Numbered from the stretch's first letter, positions 1 through 8,265 are shown. The stretch: 64,000 nucleotides of DNA from Brevundimonas sp. EYE_349 (GCF_023147505.1 NZ_JAHXPB010000001.1:558001-622000), one strand, 5' to 3'. A program made the numbers and translations. Notes: generated by a model not told the origin, from the letters alone.

Positions 1-714
1 CCAAGCGCCGATATCGCAAGGCTCCGGGAGGATATCGAACGTAGCATCCTGCAACCAATGGCCCGACGTTCCTATGAGGCAATCACGACGGCCCATCGCG
101 AACTTCAGAAGGGCGACATGACGCCCCGCGACAAGGCCACCCTGATCATAAGGTCAATCGCCATGGCCCCCGATCAGGCCAGATCAGCAGCCCACTTCGC
201 CCGCGCGCTCCACGAGTCCATGACCGCGAAAGATCGAAGCATTCAGGATGGGAAGACATACGTCACCCCGGCGACCGCCAAACTGATCATCCAGCGGCAT
301 ATGAAACACCTCAACGCCGCCCAACGATCAGCCCTGCGAACCGCCTTTGCAAACGGCCTGACAGGGGACGGCGCTACGACCCTTCAACACAAACATGACC
401 GCGCGCTGATCAAATACCGGCAATCTGTCATCGCTCGACAGGAAGCTATCAGGACCATGCACGTTGGAGAGTATCTCGCCTTCAAGCAGGGGAAAGCCAA
501 TCGGAGCATTCCACGGGACGCCCGGAGATACTGGAAGACAAGAGGGGATGAACGGGTTCGCCACGATCACCGGATGGTGCAGGTGATGAACCCGCAGGGG
601 GTGGATGTAGGCCAGGCATTCCAGACGCCGCTAGGGCCGGTCATGCACCCGCCTCTTGAGGTGAACTGTCGATGCCGGGTGGTCGTCAGAAGGCCGTCAG
701 ATGCCGACGAATGA
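1..714 (+). CDS. Phage head morphogenesis protein, Mu gpF-like (5' end outside window)
   Basis: The frame is open from the first base, so the N-terminus lies upstream. The C-terminal part (about residues 180-230 of the visible 237) has the ending typical of Mu gpF/SPP1 gp7 minor head proteins: a W-x-T-x-x-D-x-R-V-R-x-x-H motif, a Pro-rich turn, then a closing CRC motif (NCRCRVVV). Proteins of this family join the portal to the capsid during head assembly. The preceding region is helical, charged and not otherwise recognisable. It is the first of several prophage late genes on this strand. Family call is fairly safe; whether the gene is complete cannot be seen. Confidence 0.75.
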   Translation, partial: PSADIARLREDIERSILQPMARRSYEAITTAHRELQKGDMTPRDKATLIIRSIAMAPDQARSAAHFARALHESMTAKDRSIQDGKTYVTPATAKLIIQRHMKHLNAAQRSALRTAFANGLTGDGATTLQHKHDRALIKYRQSVIARQEAIRTMHVGEYLAFKQGKANRSIPRDARRYWKTRGDERVRHDHRMVQVMNPQGVDVGQAFQTPLGPVMHPPLEVNCRCRVVVRRPSDADE

Positions 715-845
715 TGTGGGGAGGGGATGGTTGCAAAGGGGTGGTTTCAAACATTTTGGGACCGGCCCCCTACCTACCCGCCGCTCCCCCCGACATCCCC
801 ACCCGATGAACGACCAAACACCCGCCCGGAAAGGAGGGCGACACG

Positions 846-2186
846 ATGAACCAGACAAACAGACATATCGAAACGGCGGACCTATCCGCTGTCTTCAACC
901 TCGAAATCGCAGGACAGAAGGTGGATGGCCGAACGGTCGCAGCCCGGTCATTCCGTGTGATCGCCGGGGACTTGATGGATCAGCTTGCCCGCCAGCCGAA
1001 ACCATCGGAGGCGGTGATGATCCGACAGGCCGCCATCCTGCTCACGTCCGACCAGACACAGTTCAGCATGTCGCATGGCGAACTTGGGCTGAACGCATCG
1101 TCGCTCGCGATCCGGCCGACGACGAACTACACCCTAAACACGTCCGCTGGCCTCGCCGCACTCGGCTCCGAAATCTACTTCGCAGTCGAGAACAGCGGGT
1201 ATGCGAAGGTCATGGAATACACCCGGCTCGCCGGGGCTGACACGACCACGGCTTCGGACGTGACGGCGCATTGCGACCGCTACATCCCCGCTGGCATTCA
1301 CGACCTGATCCCGGCCGATGACCTGTCAGCCCTGTTCGTCCTGACGCACGGCGCCCCGAACAAGGTCTACTGCTACAACTTCTATTGGGCTTCGTCCGAC
1401 GAGAAGCTTCAGTCGGCTTGGCACGAGTGGGACTTCGGACCCGGCGCCCGGATCGTCTCCGGCGCCTATCTCAAGGGCAACGTCTTCCTGACGGTCGAGC
1501 GCAACGACGGCCTATGGCTGGAGAAGGTCAACCTGACCGCTGGCTCGCGCCCGGCCCAGACCTCCCGACAAATCCATCTGGATCGTCGGGCGACCGTCAC
1601 CGGCGAGTATCAGCAGACCACCAACATGACGCAGTTCATCCTTCCGTATCGACCGGCCAAAGACCGGTTCGAGATCGTTCGGGGTGACGCCTTCACGACC
1701 CGGCCTCAAACGCTGATCGACCCTTCGACCTACGTCTGGATCACAGACAATATCGTCGAGGTTCCGGCCAGCGAGATCGCCGGTCCTGTCGTGATCGGCG
1801 AAGGCTACGAGTTCTCGTTCGAGTTCTCGACGCAATACATGCGGACCCAGCGCGGCGAGGCCATCACGACCGGCCGCACCACGTTGCGGACGTTCAGCGT
1901 CAACTTCGTGGACACCGCCTATTTCAAGACATCGGTTGCGCCCTACGGCTTCAATCCGAACGTCGAAGAAATCCTGCCCGCCAAACTCTCGCAGTTCAGC
2001 GGCAAGACCTTGGGCGCCGCGAGCTTCCGTCTGAACGCCCCGGCCTACGCGACAGGGACGCACCGTTTTCAGGTCTACGGCCAGAACACGACGACCCGCA
2101 TCCGCATCGTCAACGACACCTACGCCGCCTCGACGTTCGTCGCGGCCGAGTGGGAAGCTAACTACTACAACCGTTCCAGAACCTGA
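846..2186 (+). CDS. Chimeric T7-like tail tubular protein B (gp12 nozzle) with foreign N-terminus
   Basis: Residues about 66-446 match the C-terminal half of T7-type tail nozzle protein gp12: 'TSDQTQF', then 'GSEIYFAVENSGYAKVMEY', 'DVTAHCDRYIPAGIHDL' and 'EKLQSAWHEWDFG' in the family order. T7 gp12 is near 800 residues, so roughly the first half is missing. Residues 1-65 are of another type (DGRT-x-AAR-x-F-R...IRQAAILL), resembling small proteins found beside terminase genes in alphaproteobacterial prophages. A strong AAAGGAGGG Shine-Dalgarno lies 7 nt before the ATG, so the chimera could be translated. It looks like the product of an internal deletion and is unlikely to make a working tail. 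Confidence 0.8.
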   Translation: MNQTNRHIETADLSAVFNLEIAGQKVDGRTVAARSFRVIAGDLMDQLARQPKPSEAVMIRQAAILLTSDQTQFSMSHGELGLNASSLAIRPTTNYTLNTSAGLAALGSEIYFAVENSGYAKVMEYTRLAGADTTTASDVTAHCDRYIPAGIHDLIPADDLSALFVLTHGAPNKVYCYNFYWASSDEKLQSAWHEWDFGPGARIVSGAYLKGNVFLTVERNDGLWLEKVNLTAGSRPAQTSRQIHLDRRATVTGEYQQTTNMTQFILPYRPAKDRFEIVRGDAFTTRPQTLIDPSTYVWITDNIVEVPASEIAGPVVIGEGYEFSFEFSTQYMRTQRGEAITTGRTTLRTFSVNFVDTAYFKTSVAPYGFNPNVEEILPAKLSQFSGKTLGAASFRLNAPAYATGTHRFQVYGQNTTTRIRIVNDTYAASTFVAAEWEANYYNRSRT

Positions 2187-2207
2187 CCGCCTCCGGGCGG
2201 TCAGGCC

Positions 2208-2654
2208 CTACTGGGGCGGGGTAGTTCTATAGTCTTGCAGAAGGGCCATGGCGGATGTCCACCCAACCGGATCGTCCTGCAAAAACTCATTGAAGCAAAC
2301 CGCTTTGAGCATGAGCATTTCATTTGAGTCGGGCGCAATCGAGATTTCCGCTCGTGGCTCGTCTGATCGGGCCTGAACTTGCCCGTGTTCATCATACGAG
2401 ATGACCGACAGGAACCGTGAGGTTTTGGCTCCACATTCATACTCTTGTCGGATCAGGGCGTAATCCATCTCCGAGACCGTCAGCGGCAGGAAGATGGCAG
2501 TCCAAGCCACAGCCTTATCGCCAGATCGGCTGACTGTTGAGATATCAACGCCTGTCGCGCCGGTGCGCCCGACACTGATCAATCGCCAATCGCTCGCCGA
2601 AGCCGCCCCGGCGATCATCGAAACTGCCATCACGGCGCAAGTCAAAAGCTTCAT
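2208..2654 (-). CDS. Secreted surface-adhesin protein E-like protein (prophage cargo)
   Basis: The 148-residue product starts with a signal peptide (MKLLTCAVMAVSMIAGAASA) and continues with 'DWRLISVGRTGATGVDISTV', a later Cys (YECGAK) and a second Cys (LKAVCF), the layout of the adhesin-E-like family (small secreted beta proteins with two cysteines). A start four codons upstream is possible, but MKLL gives the cleaner signal sequence. The gene is inserted antisense between gp12 and gp13 remnants, which are adjacent in T7-like phages, so it behaves like a cargo (moron) gene. Family assignment is by pattern only. Confidence 0.55.
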   Translation of the reverse strand: MKLLTCAVMAVSMIAGAASASDWRLISVGRTGATGVDISTVSRSGDKAVAWTAIFLPLTVSEMDYALIRQEYECGAKTSRFLSVISYDEHGQVQARSDEPRAEISIAPDSNEMLMLKAVCFNEFLQDDPVGWTSAMALLQDYRTTPPQ

Positions 2655-2698
2655 TACAGCCCCCATCTGATCGCCCTATATCAGCGATCCCTGAAAGC

Positions 2699-3217
2699 AT
2701 GATCCTTTTTCAAAACCTCGCCGATGTATCGGGCGAACAGATTCACGACTGGCTCGACGCCATCGCGAACAATCTACGGCCCGCCGATTTCGACGAGATC
2801 AGAGCGACCAACCCTCTCCTGACCATCGGTGATCCAGACCCGCTTCTGGTTCTCACCATGTCGGTCATGCAGAGCGAGGATGCTTGGGTCATCACCGATG
2901 ATGGGGAGCCGATCTCCGTCTACGGCGCCGGGCCGTCCGACGATCCAGCGTCGGGGATCGTCTGGATGCTCGGCACACCGGGCATGGAAAGACCGAGGGC
3001 GAAGATCGCCATCGGCAAGGAGACCTACGCCGTCTTCAAACGCTGGCATCAACGCTGGCCACGTCTCTTCAACCACGTCGATGCTCGCAACAGCATGAGC
3101 ATTCTCTGGCTGTTCCGCGCCGGGTTCGAGATCGAGGAAGTCGATCTCACCCACGGCCGGGAGAGCCGCCCATTCTACCTCATCAGCAGCATTCAGGAGG
3201 GACCAATCCATCTGTGA
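2699..3217 (+). CDS. T7 gp13-like internal virion protein (DUF2833 family)
   Basis: The 172-residue protein carries the family's signature pieces in order: a central 'GIVWMLGTPGMER', then 'KRWHQRWPRLFNHVDARN' and 'LFRAGFEIEE'. These small acetyltransferase-fold-like proteins are the gp13 class, needed for virion maturation in T7-like phages. It sits where gp13 should, between gp12 and gp14 remnants, and its 3' end overlaps the gp14-like reading frame. It appears full length. The Shine-Dalgarno sequence is weak (CTGAAAG). Confidence 0.7.
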   Translation: MILFQNLADVSGEQIHDWLDAIANNLRPADFDEIRATNPLLTIGDPDPLLVLTMSVMQSEDAWVITDDGEPISVYGAGPSDDPASGIVWMLGTPGMERPRAKIAIGKETYAVFKRWHQRWPRLFNHVDARNSMSILWLFRAGFEIEEVDLTHGRESRPFYLISSIQEGPIHL

Positions 3218-3368
3218 TCCCGTGACTATCATGACGACCATCGCCGTCGTCGGGGCCGCGACCGAAACCATCGGTCAAATGCAGTCCGCCAAGGCGCAGC
3301 AGAAGGCCATTGACGCCCAGCTTGCCACCACCCAGCAGGAAATCGGGCCTACCTTCACGCGGCTATGA
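3210..3368 (+). pseudogene. T7 gp14-like internal virion protein, truncated after about 45 codons
   Basis: Reading from 3210 gives (I)CDPVTIMTTIAVVGAATE followed by a coiled 'SAKAQQKAIDAQLATTQQEI', which matches the start of T7-like gp14 proteins (usually MCDPVTI...). The expected first codon is ATC instead of ATG, although a strong AGGAGGG lies 8 nt upstream of it; an in-frame ATG follows at 3231. The gp14-like sequence stops near 3345, where terminase sequence begins in another frame, and a stop is met at 3366. This is a deletion relic: a normal gp14 is about 200 residues. Confidence 0.6.
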
Positions 3369-4470
3369 TGTTCGCATCTGGCCCGCTCGCTACCCGCTGA
3401 AATCGAAACTTCCGAACTACGGCGATCACCTCGCGCCGCTGCTCCGCGCCGACATCGAGAAATGCGGGACGCTCTGCGACCCCACCGGCCTGTCGCTTCT
3501 GGGCGGCGCCCCGACCGACCCCGACCGCTTCACCGACGCCAAGCTGCTCGAAAGCGAAATGGACGGCACGGCGGCCGAGTTCATGTTGCAGATGATGTTG
3601 GACACGTCGCTGTCCGACGCCGAACGCTTTCCGCTCAAGACCTCTGACCTGATCGTCATGAACGTCGATAAGAGTCGTGCGCCTGTCGCACTCTCCTACA
3701 CGTCCGCCGACGATAAGCAGATCAAGGATGCGATGCTCCCGAACGTCGGCTTCACCGGCGACCGGTTCTTCTCACCCTTCAACGTCAGCGAACATTGGGC
3801 CGACTACACCGGCGCCGTCATGCACATCGACCCGTCTGGCACGGGCGCCGACGAGACGGCCTATGTCGTCACCAAGTTCCTCAACGGCAAGGTGTTCGTC
3901 ACCAAGTGGGGCGGCGTCGCCGGTGACGGCGGGTCTCCTGAAACCCTGTCCAAGCTGGCGACCATCGCAGCCGAACAGGAAGTCCGCGCCGTCATCGTCG
4001 AAGACAACTTCTCGGACGGCATGTTCCGCCGACTGCTGACGCCGGTCCTGATCGCCAAGCACACGTCGAAATGGCGTTGCGGCATCGACGGCGTGAAGGT
4101 CCACGGCATGAAGGAAAAGCGGATCGTCGGGGCACTGGAGCCGGTGATGAAGCAACACCGTCTGGTCATCGACCGGGAGGTTCTGAAACTGGACCTCGCC
4201 GTCGCCGACCGGATCAAGTCGGGCGTCTTCCAGATGACCCACATGACCGCCCAGCGTGGTGCCCTCAAGCACGACGACCGCATCGACGTGCTGGCCTTGG
4301 CTGTCGAGTATTGGAAACAGCACATGGCTATCGACGCCGCACAGGCCGAGGCCGACCATCGCAAGAAGCTGGATCGCGAGTTTGAGAAACGCTTCTTCGC
4401 TGGCACGGCCATCAGCCCGCTATTGAACAAGACCGGCCGCCAACGCGGCGCCGGAAGACGGATGCATTAG
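3310..4470 (+). pseudogene. T7-like terminase large subunit, C-terminal nuclease part only
   Basis: From about 3345 the frame encodes 'RGYDVRIWPARYP' and continues through the RNase H-like nuclease region of podoviral TerL, including 'HIDPSGTGADETAYVV' and 'IVEDNFSDGMFRRLL', to a normal C-terminus (DDRIDVLALAVEYW). T7 gp19 has about 586 residues; here the first ~200, with Walker A and B of the packaging ATPase, are missing. The only upstream start in frame is a TTG at 3310 inside the gp14-like relic, without a usable ribosome site. It is best treated as a broken gene whose nuclease domain is intact in sequence. Confidence 0.8.
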
Positions 4471-4856
4471 AGCAGCCAGTCCATATCGCGCCCATTGATC
4501 CACATCTTAAAAGCGACTGCGGCAGTGTCGCGCTGAATGCGAACCACGACGTATTTTAGTGGCGAAGCCGCACCGACCATAATGAATGGCTTGAGGCTCG
4601 ACGCTTGATCTTCCGCCCCGATGTAGTTGACCGCCTCTTGGATCAGTTCGTCGTCATCAGTAATGAACTGGATGATGGTCGAAGGCGTGGGATCGGCGTC
4701 GATCTCGCTCATCCAATCACGGGCGATCATCGCGTTTGCGATCAACGCCGCGTCGTGGTCGGAGTGGTCCGGGTCGCTGGCAAGGGTCACGTCTGAAAAC
4801 GCCAGTCGAATGCACGTCCTCAACCATTGTTTGGTGTCGTAAAGGCCGTCTCTCAT
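4467..4856 (-). CDS. Hypothetical prophage protein, last gene of the antisense operon
   Basis: The 129-residue acidic protein is not recognised. It begins MRDGLYDTKQWLRT and has an acidic middle (FITDDDELIQEAV) and a basic beta-like C-terminus ending DMDWLL. The ATG shares its A with the TGA stop of the gene before it, so it is the last of four translationally coupled genes read against the surrounding late genes. Its 3' end overlaps the terminase remnant by 4 nt. Confidence 0.55.
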   Translation of the reverse strand: MRDGLYDTKQWLRTCIRLAFSDVTLASDPDHSDHDAALIANAMIARDWMSEIDADPTPSTIIQFITDDDELIQEAVNYIGAEDQASSLKPFIMVGAASPLKYVVVRIQRDTAAVAFKMWINGRDMDWLL

Positions 4857-5545
4857 CACTTCACCACCCGGTATTGCGGAGCCTTCGGCTGTGCGGCTTT
4901 CGGGTGCCCTCGCCCCGGTCCTTGCGCGGCCTTGCCGCCCAGAACGGCCGTTTCCTCGAACCAACGGCGATAGCGGGTCATACCCTTGAACTCGCCGGTC
5001 GCCGGGATGAACGGTCCTTCCCAACACGGTGCCGGAGTGGCGCGGGTGCGATAGTGGCCCCTACGGTTATGCGGCTCCGGCGAAGCGTGAGACCCGCGCT
5101 CCCCGCCGAGCGGCAAACCGTTGACGTAGATGCGCTTCGTCAGGTGGACGATCTGCATGTCAGCCACCGGCTCTTCGCCCTTGCGGACGCGGTTCTTCGA
5201 CATCGTAGCCATGCCGTTCGACGGCTGACGCATGATGTATTGAACGGCGGGATTGGCCAGCAGCGAGAGAGCCATTTCGGCCATCCCCATGAAGGCATTG
5301 GAGGCCCCGGTGATGTGCCCGCCATCAAGCATCACCCAGCCGTTCTTTTCCTGCCAGACCGCCACCAGATAGTTCGCCATGCCCCATTCGAAACAGGTGA
5401 TGACGGCGATAGTCGTCCCGCCCGGCGGACCTTCGAAAACCAGCGCGACATTATCGAGACCCAGCGTGTCGAGATGTTCGTTGACCAGACCGGCCAGCCG
5501 GTCCCCCCGCTCCGTGTCCGCATGAAGCGAAGCATGGGGGGACAT
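4856..5545 (-). CDS. Hypothetical prophage protein
   Basis: The 229-residue product is unrecognised. It has a folded N-terminal half (residues 15-110, ending in an Ala/Met-rich helix), a short beta segment (IVHLTKRIYVNGLP), then a basic part with 'PHNRRGHYRTR', a motif seen in several phage and mobile-element proteins of unknown function, and a Lys/Pro-rich tail. The start overlaps the stop of the upstream 79-residue gene. Third gene of the coupled operon. Confidence 0.6.
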   Translation of the reverse strand: MSPHASLHADTERGDRLAGLVNEHLDTLGLDNVALVFEGPPGGTTIAVITCFEWGMANYLVAVWQEKNGWVMLDGGHITGASNAFMGMAEMALSLLANPAVQYIMRQPSNGMATMSKNRVRKGEEPVADMQIVHLTKRIYVNGLPLGGERGSHASPEPHNRRGHYRTRATPAPCWEGPFIPATGEFKGMTRYRRWFEETAVLGGKAAQGPGRGHPKAAQPKAPQYRVVK

Positions 5546-5784
5546 CAGGTTTCCTCGGCGAAACCGGCTCGATAGTCGCGCAGCAGACCCATCTTTTTGT
5601 CGTCGTCCAGCATCTTGCGGATGTTGTGCGAGGCGTGAATGTCCGCCTCCGCGATGGTGAAGCTGTTCTCGTCGGAGCCGATGAACTCAACCTTCCCGCA
5701 CACCATGCGGAAATCATCGACTGCTTGGGTGTAGGCGTTGAAGGCGGCGAGAACTGCGCGCGCGCGGGCGATCTCGGCCATCAT
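5545..5784 (-). CDS. Small hypothetical prophage protein
   Basis: A 79-residue, mostly helical protein (MMAEIARARAVLAAFNAYTQ...). It overlaps both neighbours by stop/start overlaps at 5781-5784 and at 5545, which is the main support for it being expressed. No family is recognised. Confidence 0.5.
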   Translation of the reverse strand: MMAEIARARAVLAAFNAYTQAVDDFRMVCGKVEFIGSDENSFTIAEADIHASHNIRKMLDDDKKMGLLRDYRAGFAEET

Positions 5785-6299
5785 TTCGCGGCGTCCTTCT
5801 TCGGAGCCTTGCGAGCTTTGACCTCGGCCAGCTTCGTAGCCGTCAGCGCATCGACCTTGGCCGACAGACCGGCGACGGTCGAGCGCAGGGATGCGATCTC
5901 GGCGTCCAGTTGGCCCTTGTTCACGCCGTCAGTTGCGGCGACGCCATCGGCGAGGTTCGAGACCCTCGTGCCGCAGACATCGACGACGCCACCAATGGCA
6001 GGGTCCAGCGTCACGTCTGCATGGCCAGCGAGCGCATCGCCTTCGACCGTGTGAGGCGGGCGATCCAACATCATCCGAAGCGTCGCGACATCTTCGGCAA
6101 GGGCGCGGCTGGTGACGAGGTTTTCCACCGCCGTCATTCGCTCGTTCGCCTTGCCGATGTGATCGGCCAGCGCAGAGTTCGTCTCTTCATATTTCGCGGC
6201 CAAGTCGATTTCGACGTTGGCGATAGCGCGCGTGTTTCCGATTGCTCGGGATTCGAGTTTCGGCAGGTCGATGCCGCCGGTCAGCAATTTCAGGATCAT
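5781..6299 (-). CDS. Coiled-coil protein with YadA-like stalk motif (possible tail-fibre or adhesin stalk)
   Basis: The 172-residue product is first in the antisense operon. Residues 25-75 are predicted coiled coil (EETNSALADHIGKANERMTAVENL). Residues about 109-128 contain 'NLADGVAATDGVNKGQL', matching the connector of trimeric autotransporter stalks, where a DAVN-x-x-QL motif marks the turn into a trimeric coiled coil. A second coiled coil and a Lys/Ala-rich tail follow. No signal peptide or membrane anchor is present, so it is not a classical adhesin; a trimeric tail-fibre component is more likely in this setting. The role is inferred. Confidence 0.6.
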   Translation of the reverse strand: MILKLLTGGIDLPKLESRAIGNTRAIANVEIDLAAKYEETNSALADHIGKANERMTAVENLVTSRALAEDVATLRMMLDRPPHTVEGDALAGHADVTLDPAIGGVVDVCGTRVSNLADGVAATDGVNKGQLDAEIASLRSTVAGLSAKVDALTATKLAEVKARKAPKKDAAK

Positions 6300-6358
6300 G
6301 CTTTTATTTAGTCAGCGACGATCCGTGTTATGCCGGGCCAAGAACTACGGGGGATGGC

Positions 6359-6742
6359 ATGAAGAAGGTTGCTGCACTGGCGTTGCTGGCACTCGCTGGA
6401 TGCGACAGCGGGCAGCGGTTCGACCTCGTTTGTGATGTCACCGCCTACCAAAAGATTCAGGTCGGCTCGCTTCCAGTCCGACAAGACACCGGCAAGCTGA
6501 ACGAACGCTTCTCGGTCGATCTTAAAGGCAACCGCTACTGCCTCCAGTCCGAACCCGGCCAAGCCTGTAGCGAGGACATGTTCGGCCCGATCACCGAGGC
6601 CAGCACCTCGACCCTTAAGCTCGGGAGGTTCACGACCGTTGATCGCACAAGCGGAACGGTCATGACCGATTGGGGAGGCGTTGGCTCAAGCGGAACATGT
6701 GCGAAGGCCGCCTTCACCCCACCCATGCGGACGCAGTTTTGA
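6359..6742 (+). CDS. Small prophage-encoded lipoprotein
   Basis: The 127-residue protein starts MKKVAALALLALAGCDSGQ, a clear lipoprotein signal with lipobox LAGC (Cys15). The mature part has four further cysteines spread along the chain. The GGGGG just before the ATG is the ribosome site. The next gene starts 2 nt after its stop, so the two form a pair. No family is recognised; phage lipoproteins of this size often act in exclusion or lysis control, but nothing here proves that. Confidence 0.6.
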   Translation: MKKVAALALLALAGCDSGQRFDLVCDVTAYQKIQVGSLPVRQDTGKLNERFSVDLKGNRYCLQSEPGQACSEDMFGPITEASTSTLKLGRFTTVDRTSGTVMTDWGGVGSSGTCAKAAFTPPMRTQF

Positions 6743-6744
6743 CC

Positions 6745-7245
6745 GTGAGTGACCAAGAGACCTACGACGATCAGTTCGATGATGTGCCTTGGGCTGACCC
6801 GGCCATTCGGGAGCGATATGAAGCTGCCCTCGGCCGACTGATCCTCGCTTATAACGACGTTGACCTGCACCTGACCCGGCTGATTGAGGAATGTCAGAGG
6901 AAGCTCGGCGACCCCAAACATCTAAAAAAGCTGGCCACAGGAAGTTTCATCGAACGGTGGGACAATGTTCGGATGCTTCGAGCGATCCTGCCTGACATGC
7001 CGCTGCTACAGGGCATCGACTTCAAAGAACTCCACGAACTGAATGAGTTAAGAAACATCGTCGCTCACGGGCACTTCGAGCAGAACCCCTTTCAGGGCGA
7101 CTATGAGTTAATCACCCGCAAGCAACGGCACGACGATTTTTCGGCGGAGAGACTCGACAACATAACAGGACGCCTCAATGCCCAAGCAGAAGCATTGAAG
7201 GTCAGCGTTTGGTTCGATGATCTCGAAGACTTGGATGACGCTTAA
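6745..7245 (+). CDS. HEPN-motif protein (possible RNA-binding or RNase cargo)
   Basis: A GTG at 6745, 2 nt after the lipoprotein stop, gives a 166-residue helical protein. Residues 103-108 read RNIVAH, the R-x4-H motif typical of HEPN domains, within 'LHELNELRNIVAHGHFEQN'; helices on both sides fit the HEPN four-helix layout. HEPN proteins include toxin and anti-phage RNases as well as non-catalytic binding proteins. A partner antitoxin is not obvious; the upstream gene encodes a lipoprotein. The motif is seen; the activity is inferred. Confidence 0.55.
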   Translation: MSDQETYDDQFDDVPWADPAIRERYEAALGRLILAYNDVDLHLTRLIEECQRKLGDPKHLKKLATGSFIERWDNVRMLRAILPDMPLLQGIDFKELHELNELRNIVAHGHFEQNPFQGDYELITRKQRHDDFSAERLDNITGRLNAQAEALKVSVWFDDLEDLDDA

Positions 7246-7595
7246 GACGATCCAGACCACTTCCGGTTAGCCCGCTCTATCGCATGGCGTTGAGCCTCCT
7301 CGTGACTCTCGTCCCACGCCGCCGGGCGAAGCGCGATCTTGAACAGCTTCTCGCCCTGACTGCTGTTGCGACGCCCGATCTCCATCGTCGTCGGATACAT
7401 CCCGCAGGTCCGACAACGGAACCGCAGACCATATAGGTAGTCGTCCGCCAGTCGTGCACCGACCTTCCAGATGTTCATCTCACGATTGGTCCGACAGCCT
7501 TCGCAGGACACCAGAACCGTGATGGCAGAATCCGTCACGAGGTCACGCGCTGTGACCGTCTCCGGCGTCCATAACTCGGGAGGCTTCGACTTCAT
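7242..7595 (-). CDS. Small zinc-ribbon protein
   Basis: About 117 residues from ATG 7595 (MKSKPPELWTPETVTARDLV). Two CxxC pairs, CEGC and CRTC, about 34 residues apart, form a zinc-ribbon pattern, with 'WKVGARLADDYLYGL' between them. It converges on the HEPN gene with a 4-nt overlap. An upstream ATG at 7649 would add 18 residues; neither start has a good ribosome site. Function unknown. Confidence 0.5.
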   Translation of the reverse strand: MKSKPPELWTPETVTARDLVTDSAITVLVSCEGCRTNREMNIWKVGARLADDYLYGLRFRCRTCGMYPTTMEIGRRNSSQGEKLFKIALRPAAWDESHEEAQRHAIERANRKWSGSS

Positions 7596-7708
7596 CCGAG
7601 GATGAATGTTCTCATTTCGTTCCGGTTTCAAGTCGGAGGCTGGGGGCATCTGTCTATGGCTGGGGATTGCAGCTTGGCGCCGACGCTCGTCAGACGGATC
7701 ATTGATCC

Positions 7709-8265
7709 ATGAACACTGCCGCCCCCACTGACGATTCCGTAGCCGACGATATGAGCATCGACGGGTTTCTGTCGCCGATGCTGCATGACTACATTCCAAA
7801 CATCATCGAGGCCCATCCGGCGTGGTTCGATTTCGCCCGGCGCCTGAACCGCCACATCGTCAGCATGTGGTTGCAGCATCCCATCACGACCGAAGGTTTG
7901 CTTCCGCTCGATCCAGAGCCGTTGGCTGTTCGCCTCCCCGACGCGATCCGAGCTTGTGCGAGTTCCTGTCGATCCGTGGCATCTGCGACGATGGCGGCGA
8001 GCTACAGGCCCGCGACCTCGACCGCTGGCATCGCGAGGCGCCCTTCCGGCGCAAGCTTGTGCGCGCCGATGGCGTATCCCTTGAGCGGGCTGCGATGATG
8101 GCTTGGGAGGCGGGATACTTCCCCGATGTTCCTCAACCGCTCTGGGACGGTCCCGACAACATGCACCCGGTATCGGAAGAGATGTTGCTGGCGGCTCTGG
8201 AGCGGGAGCTTCGCGCCGACTACGCCCATGTTTGGGCCGACCATGACGCGGAGTTCTTCGCATGA
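7709..8265 (+). pseudogene. Hypothetical prophage gene split by a frameshift
   Basis: The first part (MNTAAPTDDSVADDMSIDGF... to PDAIRA near 7950) and the second (EFLSIRGICDDGGELQ... to DHDAEFFA at 8262) lie in frames that differ by one base and together make a coherent protein of about 185 residues. A single-base deletion near 7950-7965 would explain this. No slippery heptamer is visible there, so programmed frameshifting is unlikely. Both parts have protein-like composition. No family is recognised. A sequencing error is the alternative. Confidence 0.55.
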
